Shown here: positions 36,110-47,983 of the stretch, piece by piece
Numbering within the stretch: position 1 is the first letter of the stretch
Layout: each line of letters opens with the position of its first letter
Source: Manihot esculenta
Lineage: Eukaryota > Streptophyta > Magnoliopsida > Malpighiales > Euphorbiaceae
Length of the DNA: 64,000 nucleotides
Assembly (NCBI RefSeq): GCF_001659605.2
Contig: NC_035175.2
Span: 30,165,705 to 30,229,704 of the forward strand
Reading direction: 5' to 3'
Translations under genes and position numbers: made by a program
The notes under the pieces: generated by a model
Seen by the model: the letters and a program-made list of their open reading frames with translations, nothing else
Told to the model about the DNA's origin: nothing
Databases searched by the model: none

Positions 36110-37310
36110 GAAAGTCCCACTCCAGAGATGAAAGTCAGGCACTTTCGGCGGCTGAATCCTTCCTTCGGCGGCCGAAAGTCTGCTTTCAAGCCAAAACTCA
36201 GCTTTCGGGGGCAAGGTTAGGCAGCCAATCCATGCATCCAAGGGCAGGTTCGGCGGCCGAAACTGCTTTCGGCGGCCGAACCTGAGTTCTTCCCAGAAGG
36301 GCAGAACTCAGCTTCTCATGCATTCAAGCCTCCCAAACCTTCCAAACACCCCAAAACAAGCACCCAACTTAACCAAAACATGCATAAACCCTTAACCATG
36401 CACAAAGGAGCTTAATAACTTGATTAAACTCCAAAAACAACATCAAAACATACATAGATAGCTTATGACCCACATAGGCCAAAACCATCAAAACAACCCA
36501 AATCCTCACTTGCTCTTTCCCAATCATGCATGCACTCTCCCACATGAATAACCTAGCCTAAACATTCAACATAGCATCATATAAACATACATTTGCATAA
36601 AAACCCACATAAAGCCTAACATGCATATCTACCCATTCTTTAACCATTAAAACCTCTTAAAACTTACTTAAAACTTCATGAAATGTAAAAGAAAGCATAG
36701 ATCCACACTTACCTCTTGAAGATCGAGGGTTTGTGCGAGCTCTAACTTGGAGATGGGAGAAACCAACTCCTTGGGTCTCCAAGTTCCCAAAACTTGATCT
36801 AAGCTTGAAAACTCTTCAAAATAACCATGGAACTCATGAAAACATGAAGGAGATGAAGAAAAACATAGGAATGGCCAAGGGAGGACAAAAACTCACCTGA
36901 GCTCGAGAATGGGGAGAAAACTCGCCCATTTTCGATCTGAGGGGCTTTTATAGGTGGCCTACTGAACCACCTTCGGCAGCCTAACGTGCCCCCTAAACTC
37001 ATGCATGTTCGGCGGCCGAACTTGAGGTTCGGCGGCCGAACCTTGGCTCGTTCAAACAAGACTTTCGGAGGCCAAAGGCACTCCCGAAGCCTTCCCATGT
37101 TCGGCTGCCGAACCTGGCAAACGCCTCCTTGGTCTTTTCCTTTCAAAAATCAATTATTTTCCATTTAAAACCATGAAATCATTGTGAAAACATTTTAGAA
37201 AATACATTTTACCCCTCTAGAAACCTCTGGCATCTTCAGAATTCCAGATTCCAACAGAGATTCCGCCGGAAGGTAGGGATTCTGATGCCGGAATCTAGCC
37301 TGGTATTACA
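36110..37310 (-). repeat. Element C 3' LTR, first half only
   Basis: On the minus strand it starts TGTAATACCAGG at 37310 and stops in the 13-mer-rich region, at the point matching about 41115 of the other LTR. It contains a TATAAA on the minus strand (36947-36952). One 13-mer near 37100 is lost relative to 42107-42140. Confidence 0.88.
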
Positions 37311-37348
37311 TTCTTCCCCCCTTTAAGAACATTCGTCCCCGAATGTTC
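37311..37348 (-). promoter_or_regulatory. Element C polypurine tract and adjacent hairpin
   Basis: On the minus strand the purine tract (37323-37311) abuts the LTR. Just upstream, GAACATTCG and CGAATGTTC (37327-37348) make a 9-bp stem with loop GGGA, the same as element B. Both are intact although the coding region is wrecked. Confidence 0.78.
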
Positions 37349-37399
37349 CACAAATAAACAGGCATCTCAAATCATAGCATCAATCATACATAAACATGC

Positions 37400-38660
37400 A
37401 AGCAAACAAGCAAGCAAGACCTAAAAATCTCTCTCCAGAAAGAGAGACACAGGCACTGCTGGAGTATAAACTCCCGGGTCTCCCAAACACTCACTATCAA
37501 CCAGTGGTGATTTCCAAAACTTTTCACCATCAGGATTTCCTTGCTCCTCAATTCTTGACTTATGTGTCCATGATCCCCACCAACTGCTCAACATAGGTGA
37601 GATCCCTTGAGATCTCCACCTCTGGTTCCTTAAGAACCCTACTAGGACCTGACACGGACTTCCACAACACAGGAACATGGAAACCCGAATGGATTTTCTC
37701 CATAGGAAATCACCCCCTCCAATGGAGACACCTTAGCAGTACCCAACCTACTCCTGAACTCCACTGGTTTCCGCTGCGATACTCTGATCCTTACTCTTTT
37801 TCTCTTCATCTCTACTAAACTGACTTCTTCTCACTGCTAACCCAAAACTAACTCTAACTCTCACAGGTAGTACCCGGATTTCAGATCTATTTTGGAAAAA
37901 AAAACAGCCCCTACTAGCTGTCCTAATAGATCATCCATCCTGCATAGGAATACCCGCCCTTGGTAGTGACCTTGGTCAACTGCTTACAGTCGTTACAAAG
38001 TCTCAAGGATTCATCCTTCTCTTCCCACCACCACATTGGAATAGTCCAGGGTGAGGTACTACGTCGGATAAAACCCCTGTCTACCAAGTCTCGCCTCTAC
38101 TCTGACTACTACCTTTCTCTATGCTGGCGCTATCCTGTAGGGAAGGAAAGAAATGGTTCTGGTTCCAGACACCACTCCTACCCAAACTCTAACTCCCTGA
38201 CAGGTGATAAACCTGACAACTAGCCTGGAAAAACAACTAAGAACTCTCTCTAACAACTAACACTGAGGCTGGTTCCCTAACCTGACGGCTAAACTCTCAA
38301 ACAAGAGCTAGAACCCTCTGACAACCCCTCCTACGCACCCTACGAACCTGACGGCTGACATCAAACCTCTAGGCATCCCTACTGTGTTCCCTCAGAAGAC
38401 TACCTCTGACCCATCCCGTCCTCTGGACTTGACTACCTTGTCCCTGCAGACCAAGATAGCACCACGAGCAGAAAAACCCAATCCCACCCTAAACTGACGT
38501 CCAGACAGTCAAGTCTAGGACCTCAAAGTCGGGTGGAAGGCATCTACTCTCAACTGTCACAGAACTGAACCGGCAGACTAACTCTGCCACAGATGGATCA
38601 CACTCGGGTCCACTGACCCAAAGAGAACACTCTAGCCCAGAAGCTATCAACTCAACCTCT
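37400..38660 (-). pseudogene. Element C pol remnants (protease tail, RT start, chromodomain end)
   Basis: Minus-strand pieces in order: LECSLWVSGPECDPSVAE (near 38640-38580, protease tail), a broken linker near 38500-38280, an RT piece with ESLRLC and QLTKVTTK (about 38040-37960), and then directly the chromodomain end (VEIS, LTYVEQ; about 37640-37560). RT palm, RNase H and integrase are missing. Stops and shifts are frequent. Confidence 0.75.
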
Positions 38661-38702
38661 CGACGGCTCTGAGAGCAACTAAAGAAAGAGAAACTCCAGG
38701 GT

Positions 38703-39518
38703 TCACAAAACATACACATCAGAACATTCAAAAGTGAGCGTACCTGGCACCACTGTGTTCGATGTGTCTGCCTCTTGCTGAGCTTGGGTGAAGATCCGAG
38801 CTGGAGTTGACGGTCCTTCTCCACGGGAACCTTCAGAAGAAAAGGCTGACCCTCTTCCTCTGCCTCGACCACTAACCTGAACCATGGCTGGAGCTGCTGG
38901 CTGAGCCGCTCTACCTGAAGCTGCTTGCTGGGACGGAGCCAACCTGGGCGCAGTGGGACACTCACGTGCTATATGCCCCTCCTGCCCGCACCTGTAACAT
39001 AGATTAGTCCCATAACGGCAGACTCCCTTGTGCGGCCTTCCACACCTCAAGCATCTTGAACTGCCTGAGCCAGAGCTCGAACCACCACCTAATCCCAGAC
39101 TAGACTTCAACCGACTTCACAACTTCTTCTTCTTCCCCCTCAGGGTTCTGCCCCACTTCTTGCTTTTCGTGGAGGCTGTACTCAGAGTGGAGGGATCAAT
39201 CCCTCCTGAACCTGAGATTCTGGAATCCTGAGTCGGAGCATCCTCCTGAGAATCTCCCATACCTCCTTCTGACACTCTGATTCCCAAACTGACATCCCTT
39301 CTCTGAACATCCGACTCTACTTCCCTCATACTAGCTGACATCCTTCTTGGAGCCATTCCTTCTCTGCTTACATCAAAAGACCTTCCAGGGTCCCTTGATG
39401 TTCCCCATCTGCTGACTCCCCACGACTGCGCTCTTGGCAGAGCAGGGGGAAAGGTGTCCATACCTTCCCTCTCAGATGGAACTCCAGTCGATTCCACAGA
39501 TCGACGAGCACCTCGCAT
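38703..39518 (-). pseudogene. Element C gag remnant without capsid
   Basis: The gag start (39518) reads MRGARRSVESTGVPSEREG. The frame jumps from SQEDAPTQDSRISGSGG to DPSTLSTAS, skipping the Pro/Tyr-rich part and the entire capsid, about 180 residues. After a shift near 39115 it gives the knuckles CLRCGRPHKGVC and [15 protein letters not shown], and ends at TFECSDVYVL with TGA just where the protease active site should begin. Confidence 0.82.
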
Positions 39519-39806
39519 TCTGGCTCCTCTGAAGAACAACACACAAGCATACAATCAATCATTAGCATCATACGGTTCATATGAAAACACATGAACCTGC
39601 AACATACATAGCATATCATACATAACATATCATACATAACATTAATGCCCATGCATACAATCATGGCATTTCACATCATCATCATACAAGACAGGACTCC
39701 ACATCCTATCCTAGTGGACATGGTTCTTCCTATTGTGCTTGCCCTTCTATGACCTCTAAGCCAACCTCTTTCCGATGTGCAACACATCGTACTCTCGAGG
39801 CCCAAA

Positions 39807-39818
39807 GCTCTGATACCA
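39807..39818 (-). other. Element C primer binding site (tRNA-iMet)
   Basis: TGGTATCAGAGC on the minus strand, three bases from the LTR end; the match stops one base earlier than in A, B and D. Confidence 0.88.
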
Positions 39819-39821
39819 CTC

Positions 39822-42266
39822 TGTAACGACCCGAAAACCGATACCCCTCTGTAACGGCCCGAACCGCCACCGGCGCTAGGATCCAGATTGGCTTAAGGCC
39901 GCCGGGACCCGTAGCAAGCCAAACATACCTCTTATTACCTGGTCAAATCCCATACATGATCAAAACTTAACATAAAAATTTAAACATATGATGTAAATAC
40001 CGAGCCTGACCTGTATGCAACATAACTGAAAACATAAAGAAACCCCCCTACTAGAGCCCTCATCAAAACTCTAGCTGGGTCAACACAACATACATCAAGC
40101 CGGAGTCACATCCGAAGAGCTAGAACCAAAACTAACCTGTACATGCATTAAAACCATAAGCATAGGACCTCCACTAGGGTCCTCATCAAACTCTAACGTG
40201 GTAAACATCACATGACACTAGTTTGGTTCAAACTCAACTCAACACTAAACATAACATACTTCATGTATTAAACAGGGACTAACCAAGTCTTAGGGCCAAG
40301 CACAGTACTAATACATAAACTAATCTCTACTTTACTTACATTACAATACATTTCATTATCTCAGTTTACATTACATGTCCACACTAACACTAATCTATTA
40401 CATAAGCATAAATTTTACCCTTGACGTCTTCCTGGCCTATCTCTGACCTGCAAAACTGGGGTTAGGGGAGAGGGGTGAGCTAAAAAGCCTAGTGAGTAGA
40501 AACAAAGAAAACAGTTCATTAATTACATGCTTTCATGAAATGCGTCACAGCACAAACAAATCATATCACGGATTGGACCCAACCCCAAAACATCCCTTCC
40601 AGTCTCAGTATGCCCGGCCCGGCCGGGTCTCACAACCTTCGTATGCCTGGCCCGGCCAGGTCTCACAACATCTCTAGGGCTAGTGGGGTCGTCCTTGGTC
40701 CAATCTCCATCAACAGTAAATAATGCAATGCTTCATACTCGTGTAACTAGTGCAATCAACCTATTACATATAAACATGATGCATGAGCATGCTTTAGGCA
40801 TTTGATTTCATAAAATAAAGATTAAGTTTAGTTCTACTCACCTCTGGCAGACGCTGGACTGACTCCGCAACAGCTAACACTGATGGCCTCCTCGATCCCT
40901 CGGGTCCGATCCTACACAGGTGGACTCGAATGAGGTGCCAAACACACTCTAACAACTCATAAACAACTACCCAAAAACCCCCTAAAACATCACTTAAACA
41001 TGCATAGAAAACAACCTTGGAAAGGCTGGACATGGCACTTTCGGCGGCACCTTCGGCGGCCGAACCCTCTCTCCAGAGACGAAACTCGGGCACCTTTGGT
41101 GGCACCTTCGGCGACCGAAAGTGCCACTCCAAAGACGAAAGTCAGGCACTTTCGGCGGCCGAATCCTTCCTTCGGCGGCCGAAAGTCTGCTTTCAAGCCA
41201 AAACTCAGCTTTCGGGGGCAAGGTTAGGCGGCCAATCCATGCATCCAAGGGCAGGTTCGGCGGCCGAAACTACTTTCGGCGGTCGAACCTGAGTTCTTCC
41301 CAGAAGGGCAGAACTCAGCTTTTCAAGCATTCAAGCCTCCCAAACCTTCCAAACACCCCAAAACAAGCACCCAACTTAACCAAAACATGCATAAACCCTT
41401 AACCATGCACAAAGGAGCTTAATAACTTGATTAAACTCCAAAAACAACATCAAAACATACATAGATAGCTTATGACCCACATAGGCCAAAACCATCAAAA
41501 CAACCCAAATCCTCACTTGCTCTTTCCCAATCATGCATGCACTCTCCCACATGCATAACCTAGCCTAAACATTCAACATAGCATCATATAAACATACATT
41601 TGCATAAAAACCCACATAAAGCCTAACATGCATATCTACTCATTCTTTAACCATTAAAACCTCTTAAAACTTACTTAAAACTTCATGAAACGTAAAAGAA
41701 AGCATAAATCCACACTTACCTCTTGAAGATCGAGGGTTTGTGTGAGCTCTAACTTGGAGATGGGAGAAACCAACTCCTTGGGTCTCCAAGTTCCCAAAAC
41801 TTGATCTAAGCTTGAAAACTCTTCAAAATAACCATGGAACTCATGAAAACATGAAGGAGATGAAGAAAAACATAGGAATGGCCAAGGGAGGACAAAAACT
41901 CACCTGAGCTCGAGAATGGGGAGAAAACTCGCCCATTTCGATCTGAGGGGCTTTTATAGGTGGCCTACTGAACCACCTTCGGCAGCCTAACGTGCCCCCT
42001 AAACTCATACATGTTCGGCGGCCGAACTTGAGGTTCAGCGGCTGAACCTTGGCTCATTCAAACAAGACTTTCAGAGGCCAAAGGCACTCCCGAAGCCTTC
42101 CCATGTTCGGCGGCCGAACTTCACTTTCGGCGGCCGAACCTGGCAAACGCCTTCTTGGTCTTTTCCTTTCAAAACTCAATTCTTTTCCATTTAAAACCAT
42201 GAAATCATTGTGAAAATATTTTAGAAAATACATTTTTCCCCTCTAGAAACCTCTGGCATCTTCAGA
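39822..42266 (-). repeat. Element C 5' LTR, lacking its first ~70 bp
   Basis: The minus-strand end is GTCGTTACA at 39822. Alignment to 36110-37310 breaks at 42266 after TTCTGAAGATGCC. It carries TATAAA at 41953-41958 (minus). A second GTAACGGCCC end-like motif lies 29 bases inside the LTR end. Confidence 0.88.
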
Positions 42267-42267
42267 A

Positions 42268-42437
42268 GGAATTTAACAAGAGGGAACTCTCTCACATCAG
42301 ACAAGTATAATGCTTTGGTGTTTCCTGATATTATCCTTTGTCTTACTTCATTTTTAGTTATTCATTTTGAGATATTTTGTGTATTATTGAGTCAGGTTCC
42401 TCATGATGTGGGACTTGACAAGTTGGCGCTAACAGAT
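42268..42437. other. 170-bp filler at the element C rearrangement junction
   Basis: Sequence between the truncated minus-strand LTR and the plus-strand LTR piece. It matches neither LTR nor internal parts of the Tekay elements here. I recognise nothing in it; it may be captured DNA from double-strand break repair. Confidence 0.65.
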
Positions 42438-43600
42438 ATTGTGAGTTTTTGGGTAGTTGTTTATGAGTTGTTAGAGTGTGTTTGGCACCTCATTCGAGTC
42501 CACCTGTATAGGATCGGACCCGAGGGATCGATGAGGCCATTAGTGTTAGCTGTTGCGGAGTCAGTCTAGCGTCTGCCAGAGGTGAGTAGAACTAAACTTA
42601 ATCTTTATTTTATGAAATCAAATGCCTAAAGCATGCTCATGCATCATGTTTATATGTAATAGGTTGATTGCACTAGTTACACGAATATGAAGCATTGCAT
42701 TATTTACTGTTGATGGAGATTGGACCAAGGACGACCCCACTAGCCCTAGAGATGTTGTGAGACCTGGCTGGGCTAGGCATACGAAGGTTGTGAGACCCGG
42801 CCGGGCCGGGCATACTGAGACTGGAAGGGATGTTTTGGGGTTGGGTCCAATCCGTGATATGATTTGTTTGTGCTGTGACGCATTTCATGAAAGCATGTAA
42901 TTAATGAACTGTTTTCTTTGTTTTTACTCACTGGGCTTTTTAGCTCACCCCTCTCCCCTAACCCCAGTTTTGCAGGTCAGAGGTAGGCCAGAAAGACGTC
43001 AAGGGTAAAAGTTATGCTTATGTAATAGATTAGTGTTAGTGTGGACATGTAATGTAAACTGAGATAATGAAATGTATTGTAATGTAAGTAAAGTAGAGAT
43101 TGGTTTATGTATTAGTACTGTGCTTGGCCCTAAGACTTGGTTAGTCCCTGTTTAATACATGATGTATGTTATGTTTAGTGTTGAGTTGAGTTTGAACCAA
43201 ACTAGTGTCATGTGATGTTTACCACGTTAGAGTTTGATGAGGACCCTAGTGGAGGTCCTATGCTTATGGTTTTAATGCATGTACAGGTTAGTTTTGGTTC
43301 TAGCTCTTCGGATGTGACTCCGGCTTGATGTATGTTGTGTTGACCCAGCTAGAGTTTTGATGAGGGCTCTAGTAGGGGGTTTCTTTATGTTTTCAGTTAT
43401 GTCGCATACAGGTCAGGCTCGGTATTTACATCATATGTTTAAATTTTTATGTTAAGTTTTGATCATGTATAGGATTTGACCAGGTAATAAGAGGTATGTT
43501 TGGCTTGCTACGGGTCCTGGCGGCCTTAAGCCGATCTGGATCCTAGCGCCGGTGGCGGTTCGGGCCATTACAGAGGGGTATCGGTTTCCGGGTCGTTACA
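42438..43600 (+). repeat. Plus-strand LTR end of element C, inverted copy of 39822-40980
   Basis: It begins TTTTTGGGTAGTTGTTTATG and ends GGGTCGTTACA, then joins gag of element B without PBS. It is a near-identical inverted copy of the end of the C 5' LTR, with arms of about 1.16 kb and a spacer of about 1.46 kb. Confidence 0.9.
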
Positions 43601-46600
43601 ACTGAAGTGCAAGAAGGCCCGTGAGTGGTTTAAGAATTATGTGAACCCGAGGTTGGACAGCCTATCATGGGAGGAGTTTGCAAATGAGTTTGCAGGATGG
43701 GCTTTCCCTGACTGTTCAAGAGAGTTGAAGATGATTGAATTCGAGCAGTTAAGGCAGTCAGATGAAATGAGTGTGGATGAGTATACAGACAGATTCTTGA
43801 ACCTGTTGCCATTTGCTGGGCAGAACCTGGACATAGATCAAAAGAAGTTAAGGAGGTATATCATGAGGCTCCATTCCAGGTATTCCTCCTTAATCCAGTC
43901 AGCAGAGAGGGAGAGTTTCCATGCCATAGTGGATATGGCTCGAAGGATGGAGGCTAGTGCAATCATCGAAGGGAAAGTCAAGCAGTCAGTGGCACAGCCT
44001 TCTGGTTCCAAGACCCCAGGTGGGGGAAGATTAGACCCTTCTTCTCTGAGTTCAGCTAGTAAGAGGTGGAGCAATCCACCAAGAAGTCAAAGAAGAGCAA
44101 GTTCTGGAATAAGATCAAGTCCGGTCTGGGATTAGGAAGTGGCTCGAGCTCAGGTGCAGATAATGCGGTATGTGTGAAGTGTGGGAAGCCGCACAAAGGA
44201 GTATGTCGGTTTGGGACGACAGCCTGCTACAGATGTGGGCAGGAGGGGTACATGTCACGGGAGTGTCCTAGAGCAGCTTTTGTGGCACAGTCCCAGCAGA
44301 CAGCTTCGGGTAGTGTGGCTCAGCCAGCAGCTCCAGCCGCGACTCAGGCTAGTGGCAGAGGCCGAGGGAGAGGGGCAGCCTCTTCTTCAGCGGGTTTCAG
44401 GGGTGAAGGTCCATCAGCTCCAGCACGGATCTTCACCATGACACAGCAGGAGGCAAATGCATCAAACACAGTGGTGTCAGGTAATCTCATCATTGGTTGT
44501 TCTGATGTTTATGCCTTAATGGACCCTGGTGCATCACATTCTTTCATTGCTGCGAGAGTTGTCGAGAGGTTGGGATTGATGGTCTCTGGGTTAGAGTGTC
44601 CCCTATGGGTTAGTGGACCCAAGTGTGACCCGTCAGTGGCAGAGTCAGTCTGCCAGTGTAGTCCAGTTTTTGTTGAGGAAAGGTGCCTTTCCGCCGACCT
44701 TGTGGTTCTAGATTTGACAGATTTTGACGTCATTCTAGAGATGGATTGGCTATCTACCCATGGAGCTACCTTGGACTGCAGAGACAAGGTAGTCAAGTTC
44801 AGATGTCAGGATGGGTCAGAGGTTGTCTTCAGAGGTGACAGGAGGGGTACACCTAGAGGTATGATATCAGCCCTACAGGCTCGTAGGCTACTCAGGAGGG
44901 GTTGTCATGGTTTTCTAGCTCATGTGAGAGAGCTGGATAGTCATGTTAGAGAGCCCGCCTCAGTGCCCGTGGTCAGTGAGTTTCTAGATGTGTTCCCAGA
45001 CGAGCTGCTAGGTTTACCACCTGCTAGGGAGATAGAGTTTGAAATTGAATTGATGCCTGGAACTAGACCAATCTCTATCCCTCCCTACAGGATGGCACCA
45101 GCTGAATTGAGGGAGCTTAAAGAGCAGTTGCAAGAGTTGGTAGATAAGGGCTTCATCCGACCGAGTACCTCACCTTGGGGTGCTCCAGTGATGTTTGTGA
45201 GAAAGAAAGATGGATTCCTTAGACTTTGTATCGACTACAGGCAGTTGAACAAGGTCACTACCAAGAATAAATACCCGTTGCCGAGGATCGACGATCTATT
45301 CGACCAGCTAGCAGGAGCAGGTTGTTTCTCCAAAATAGATCTGAGATCTGGGTACCATCGGCTGAGGATAAGAGAAGAGGATGTGCCGAAGACAGCATTC
45401 AGAACCAGATATGGGCACTATGAGTTCCTTGTAATGCCGTTCGGGTTGACCAATGCCCCTGCAGCATTAATGGATCTCATGAGCAGAGTTTTCAGTCAAT
45501 ACCTGGATCACTTCGTTATTGTCTTCATAGATGATATCTTAGTGTATTCCAGGAATGCAGAGGAGCATGCCCATCATCTGAGGTTAGTTCTGCAGCCTTG
45601 AGGGAACATGGCTTGTATGCCAAGTTCTCCAAATGTGAGTTCTGGCTGAGGAACATTTCATTCTTGGGGCATGTGGTGTCAGAAAATAGAATCGAGGTAG
45701 ACCCCAAGAAAGTGGAAGCTGTAGCAAACTGGCCTAGACCCACTACAGTGACAGAGATCAAGAGCTTCTTGGGTTTAGTAGGTTACTACAGGAGGTTCGT
45801 TCAGGACTTCTCTAAAATTGCAGCTTCCATGACCAGACTGACTAAGAAGAACCAGAGGTTTGTGTGGACCGACCAGTGTGAGGAGAGCTTTGAGGAGTTA
45901 AAGAAGAGGTTGACTTCAGCACCAGTGTTAGCTCTGCCATCTAGTAATGAAGACTTCTCAGTCTATTGCGATGCGTCCCGTGTGGGACTGGGTTGTGTGC
46001 TAATGCAGAATGAAAGGGTGATTGCTTATGCTTCTAGGCAACTGAAGAAGCATGAGTTGAATTACCCTACACATGACCTAGAAATGGCAGCCGTAATCTT
46101 TGCACTCAAGATGTGGAGGCACTACCTTTATGGGGTAAAATGTGAGATCTTCACCGATCATAAGAGTCTGCAGTACATCCTGAGTCAGAGAGAGCTGAAT
46201 CTGAGGCAGAGGAGGTGGGTAGAACTGCTTAGTGACTATGATTGGAAGATTCAGTACCATCCGGGTAAGGCGAATGTTGTGGCAGACGCCTTAAGCTGGA
46301 AATTACTTGGCAGTTTGTCCCACATTTCAGCAGAGAGGAGGCCAGTGGTGAGGCAAATCTTCAAGCTCATTAATGAAGGTCTACAGTTGGAGTTGTCTGG
46401 TACAGGTGCTTTGATTGCCCAGATAAGAGTGGCACCCGTGTTTCTGGAGCAGGTGGCTCAGAAACAGCACGAGGACCCAGAGTTAGTGAAGATTGCCAGG
46501 ACTGTTCAGTCAGGCAAGAATGAGGAGTTCAGATTTGACAGCAAGGGGATCCTCCGCTATGGGAATAGATTATGTGTACCAGATAATGTAGGTCTGAAGG

Positions 46601-47865
46601 GAGACATTATGAGGAAGGCTCATAATGCCAGATACAGTGTTCACCCTGGAGCCACCAAGATGTATCAAGATTTGAAGAGAGTGTACTGGTGGCCAGCTAT
46701 GAAGAGAGAAGTGGCACGGTTCGTGTCAGCCTGCGAAGTATGTCAGAGGGTGAAGCTGGAACATCAAAAGACGGCTGGAATGCTCAACCCGCTACCTATT
46801 CCAGAGTGGAAATGGAAGAATATAGCTATGGACTTCGTAGTGGGGTTACCGGCATCGTCCAACAGATTGGACTCCATATGGGTGATTGTGGACAGACTGA
46901 CCAAATCTGCTCACTTCATTCCTGTTAGGAGTAACTACTCTATGGACAAGTTGGCGCAGGTGTATGTTGATGAGGTCGTCAGGTTGCATGGGGTTCCAGT
47001 TTCAATAGTGTCTAATAGAGGACCCCAGTTCACCTTCATGTTTTGGCGGAGTCTGCAGAATGCTATGGGTACCAGGTTAGATTTTAGCACTGCTTTCCAT
47101 CCACAGACGGACGGACAGTCAGAGAGGACCATCCAGACAATAGAGGATATGCTCAGAATGTGTGTGCTAGATTTTGGCGGTTCTTGGAGGCAGCATCTAC
47201 CTTTGGTGGAGTTTGCCTACAATAACAGCCATCATGCTAGCATAGGGATGGCTCCATAAGAAGCTTTGTATGGAAGGAAGTGCAGGTCGCCTGTTTGTGG
47301 GGAAGAAGTTGGAGAAAGGGCCTTGGCAGGGCCTGAGCTAGTAGAGATTACCAGCAGAGTGGTAACCATAATCAGAGAAAGGATCAAGACTGCTGCAAGC
47401 AGGCAAAAGAGTTATGCAGATGTACACAGAAGGCTAGTAGAGTTTCAGGAGGGGGATTTGGTATTGCTCAAGGTGTCTCCAATGAAAGGGGTGATTCGGT
47501 TTGGGAAGAAAGGTAAGCTAGCTCCACGGTACATCAGACCCTTTGAAATCTTGCAAAAGATTGGGAGTGTATCGTACAAGCTGGACTTGCCTGCTTCAAT
47601 GGAGAGAATCCATCCGGTTTTCCATGTTTCCATGTTAAGAAAATTTGTGTTAGATCCGGGCAAGGTTCTCAGTGAGCCTGATGTGGAGATCCAAGAAGAT
47701 CTCACCTATGTTGAGCAGCCAGTATGGATCCTAGACACCCAGATCAGAAAGTTGAGAAACAAGGAAATCCCGATGGTGAATGTCCTTTGGAATCACCACA
47801 ACATCGAAGAGTGTACCTGGGAGACACGGGAGTCCATGCTCCAGCAATATCCTCATCTCTTCTAA
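43601..47865 (+). pseudogene. Element B gag-pol, resumed after element C
   Basis: Gag resumes inside capsid (LKCKKAREWFKNY), so about 500 bp of gag between this and 36109 is lost. Defects: a shift near 44070 before the CCHC knuckle ([15 protein letters not shown]); a 1-bp deletion near 45597 after [11 protein letters not shown] in RT; and TAA at 47257-47259 in integrase where element A has Tyr. Protease ([10 protein letters not shown]), RT, RNase H ([10 protein letters not shown]), integrase (zinc finger, [18 protein letters not shown]) and chromodomain (VLWNHHNIEECTWE) are otherwise in order. It also has a substitution in the usual SDRG motif, which reads SNRG, removing a catalytic Asp. It cannot give active protein. 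Confidence 0.93.
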
Positions 47866-47946
47866 GGTGAGTGTTATGTATTTTTTTGTGTGTTTATGTT
47901 TTATGCATTGTATGTTCATGTTTTATGCTATGCCATGTTTGTTGGT

Positions 47947-47968
47947 GAACATTCGGGGACGAATGTTC
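47947..47968 (+). promoter_or_regulatory. Hairpin beside the polypurine tract (element B)
   Basis: A perfect 9-bp stem, GAACATTCG with CGAATGTTC, closes a GGGA loop that fits the GNRA pattern. It ends two bases before the polypurine tract. Confidence 0.75.
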
Positions 47969-47970
47969 TT

Positions 47971-47983
47971 AAGGGGGGAAGAA
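47971..47983 (+). other. Element B polypurine tract
   Basis: AAGGGGGGAAGAA directly before the 3' LTR. Confidence 0.92.

Larger units (their letters stand above)
36110..43600 (-). mobile_element. Element C: decayed, rearranged non-autonomous Tekay relative
   Basis: Parts on the minus strand: truncated 3' LTR 36110-37310, internal region 37311-39821 (2.5 kb), 5' LTR 39822-42266 lacking its first ~70 bp. Then come 170 bp of unrelated sequence and a plus-strand LTR end, 42438-43600. The left LTR holds only the first half of an LTR and the plus-strand piece holds only the last half. An inversion of about 36110-42267 therefore explains the present order: before it, C would have been a plus-strand element in the gag of B. 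The internal region is far shorter than in A. Confidence 0.85.
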
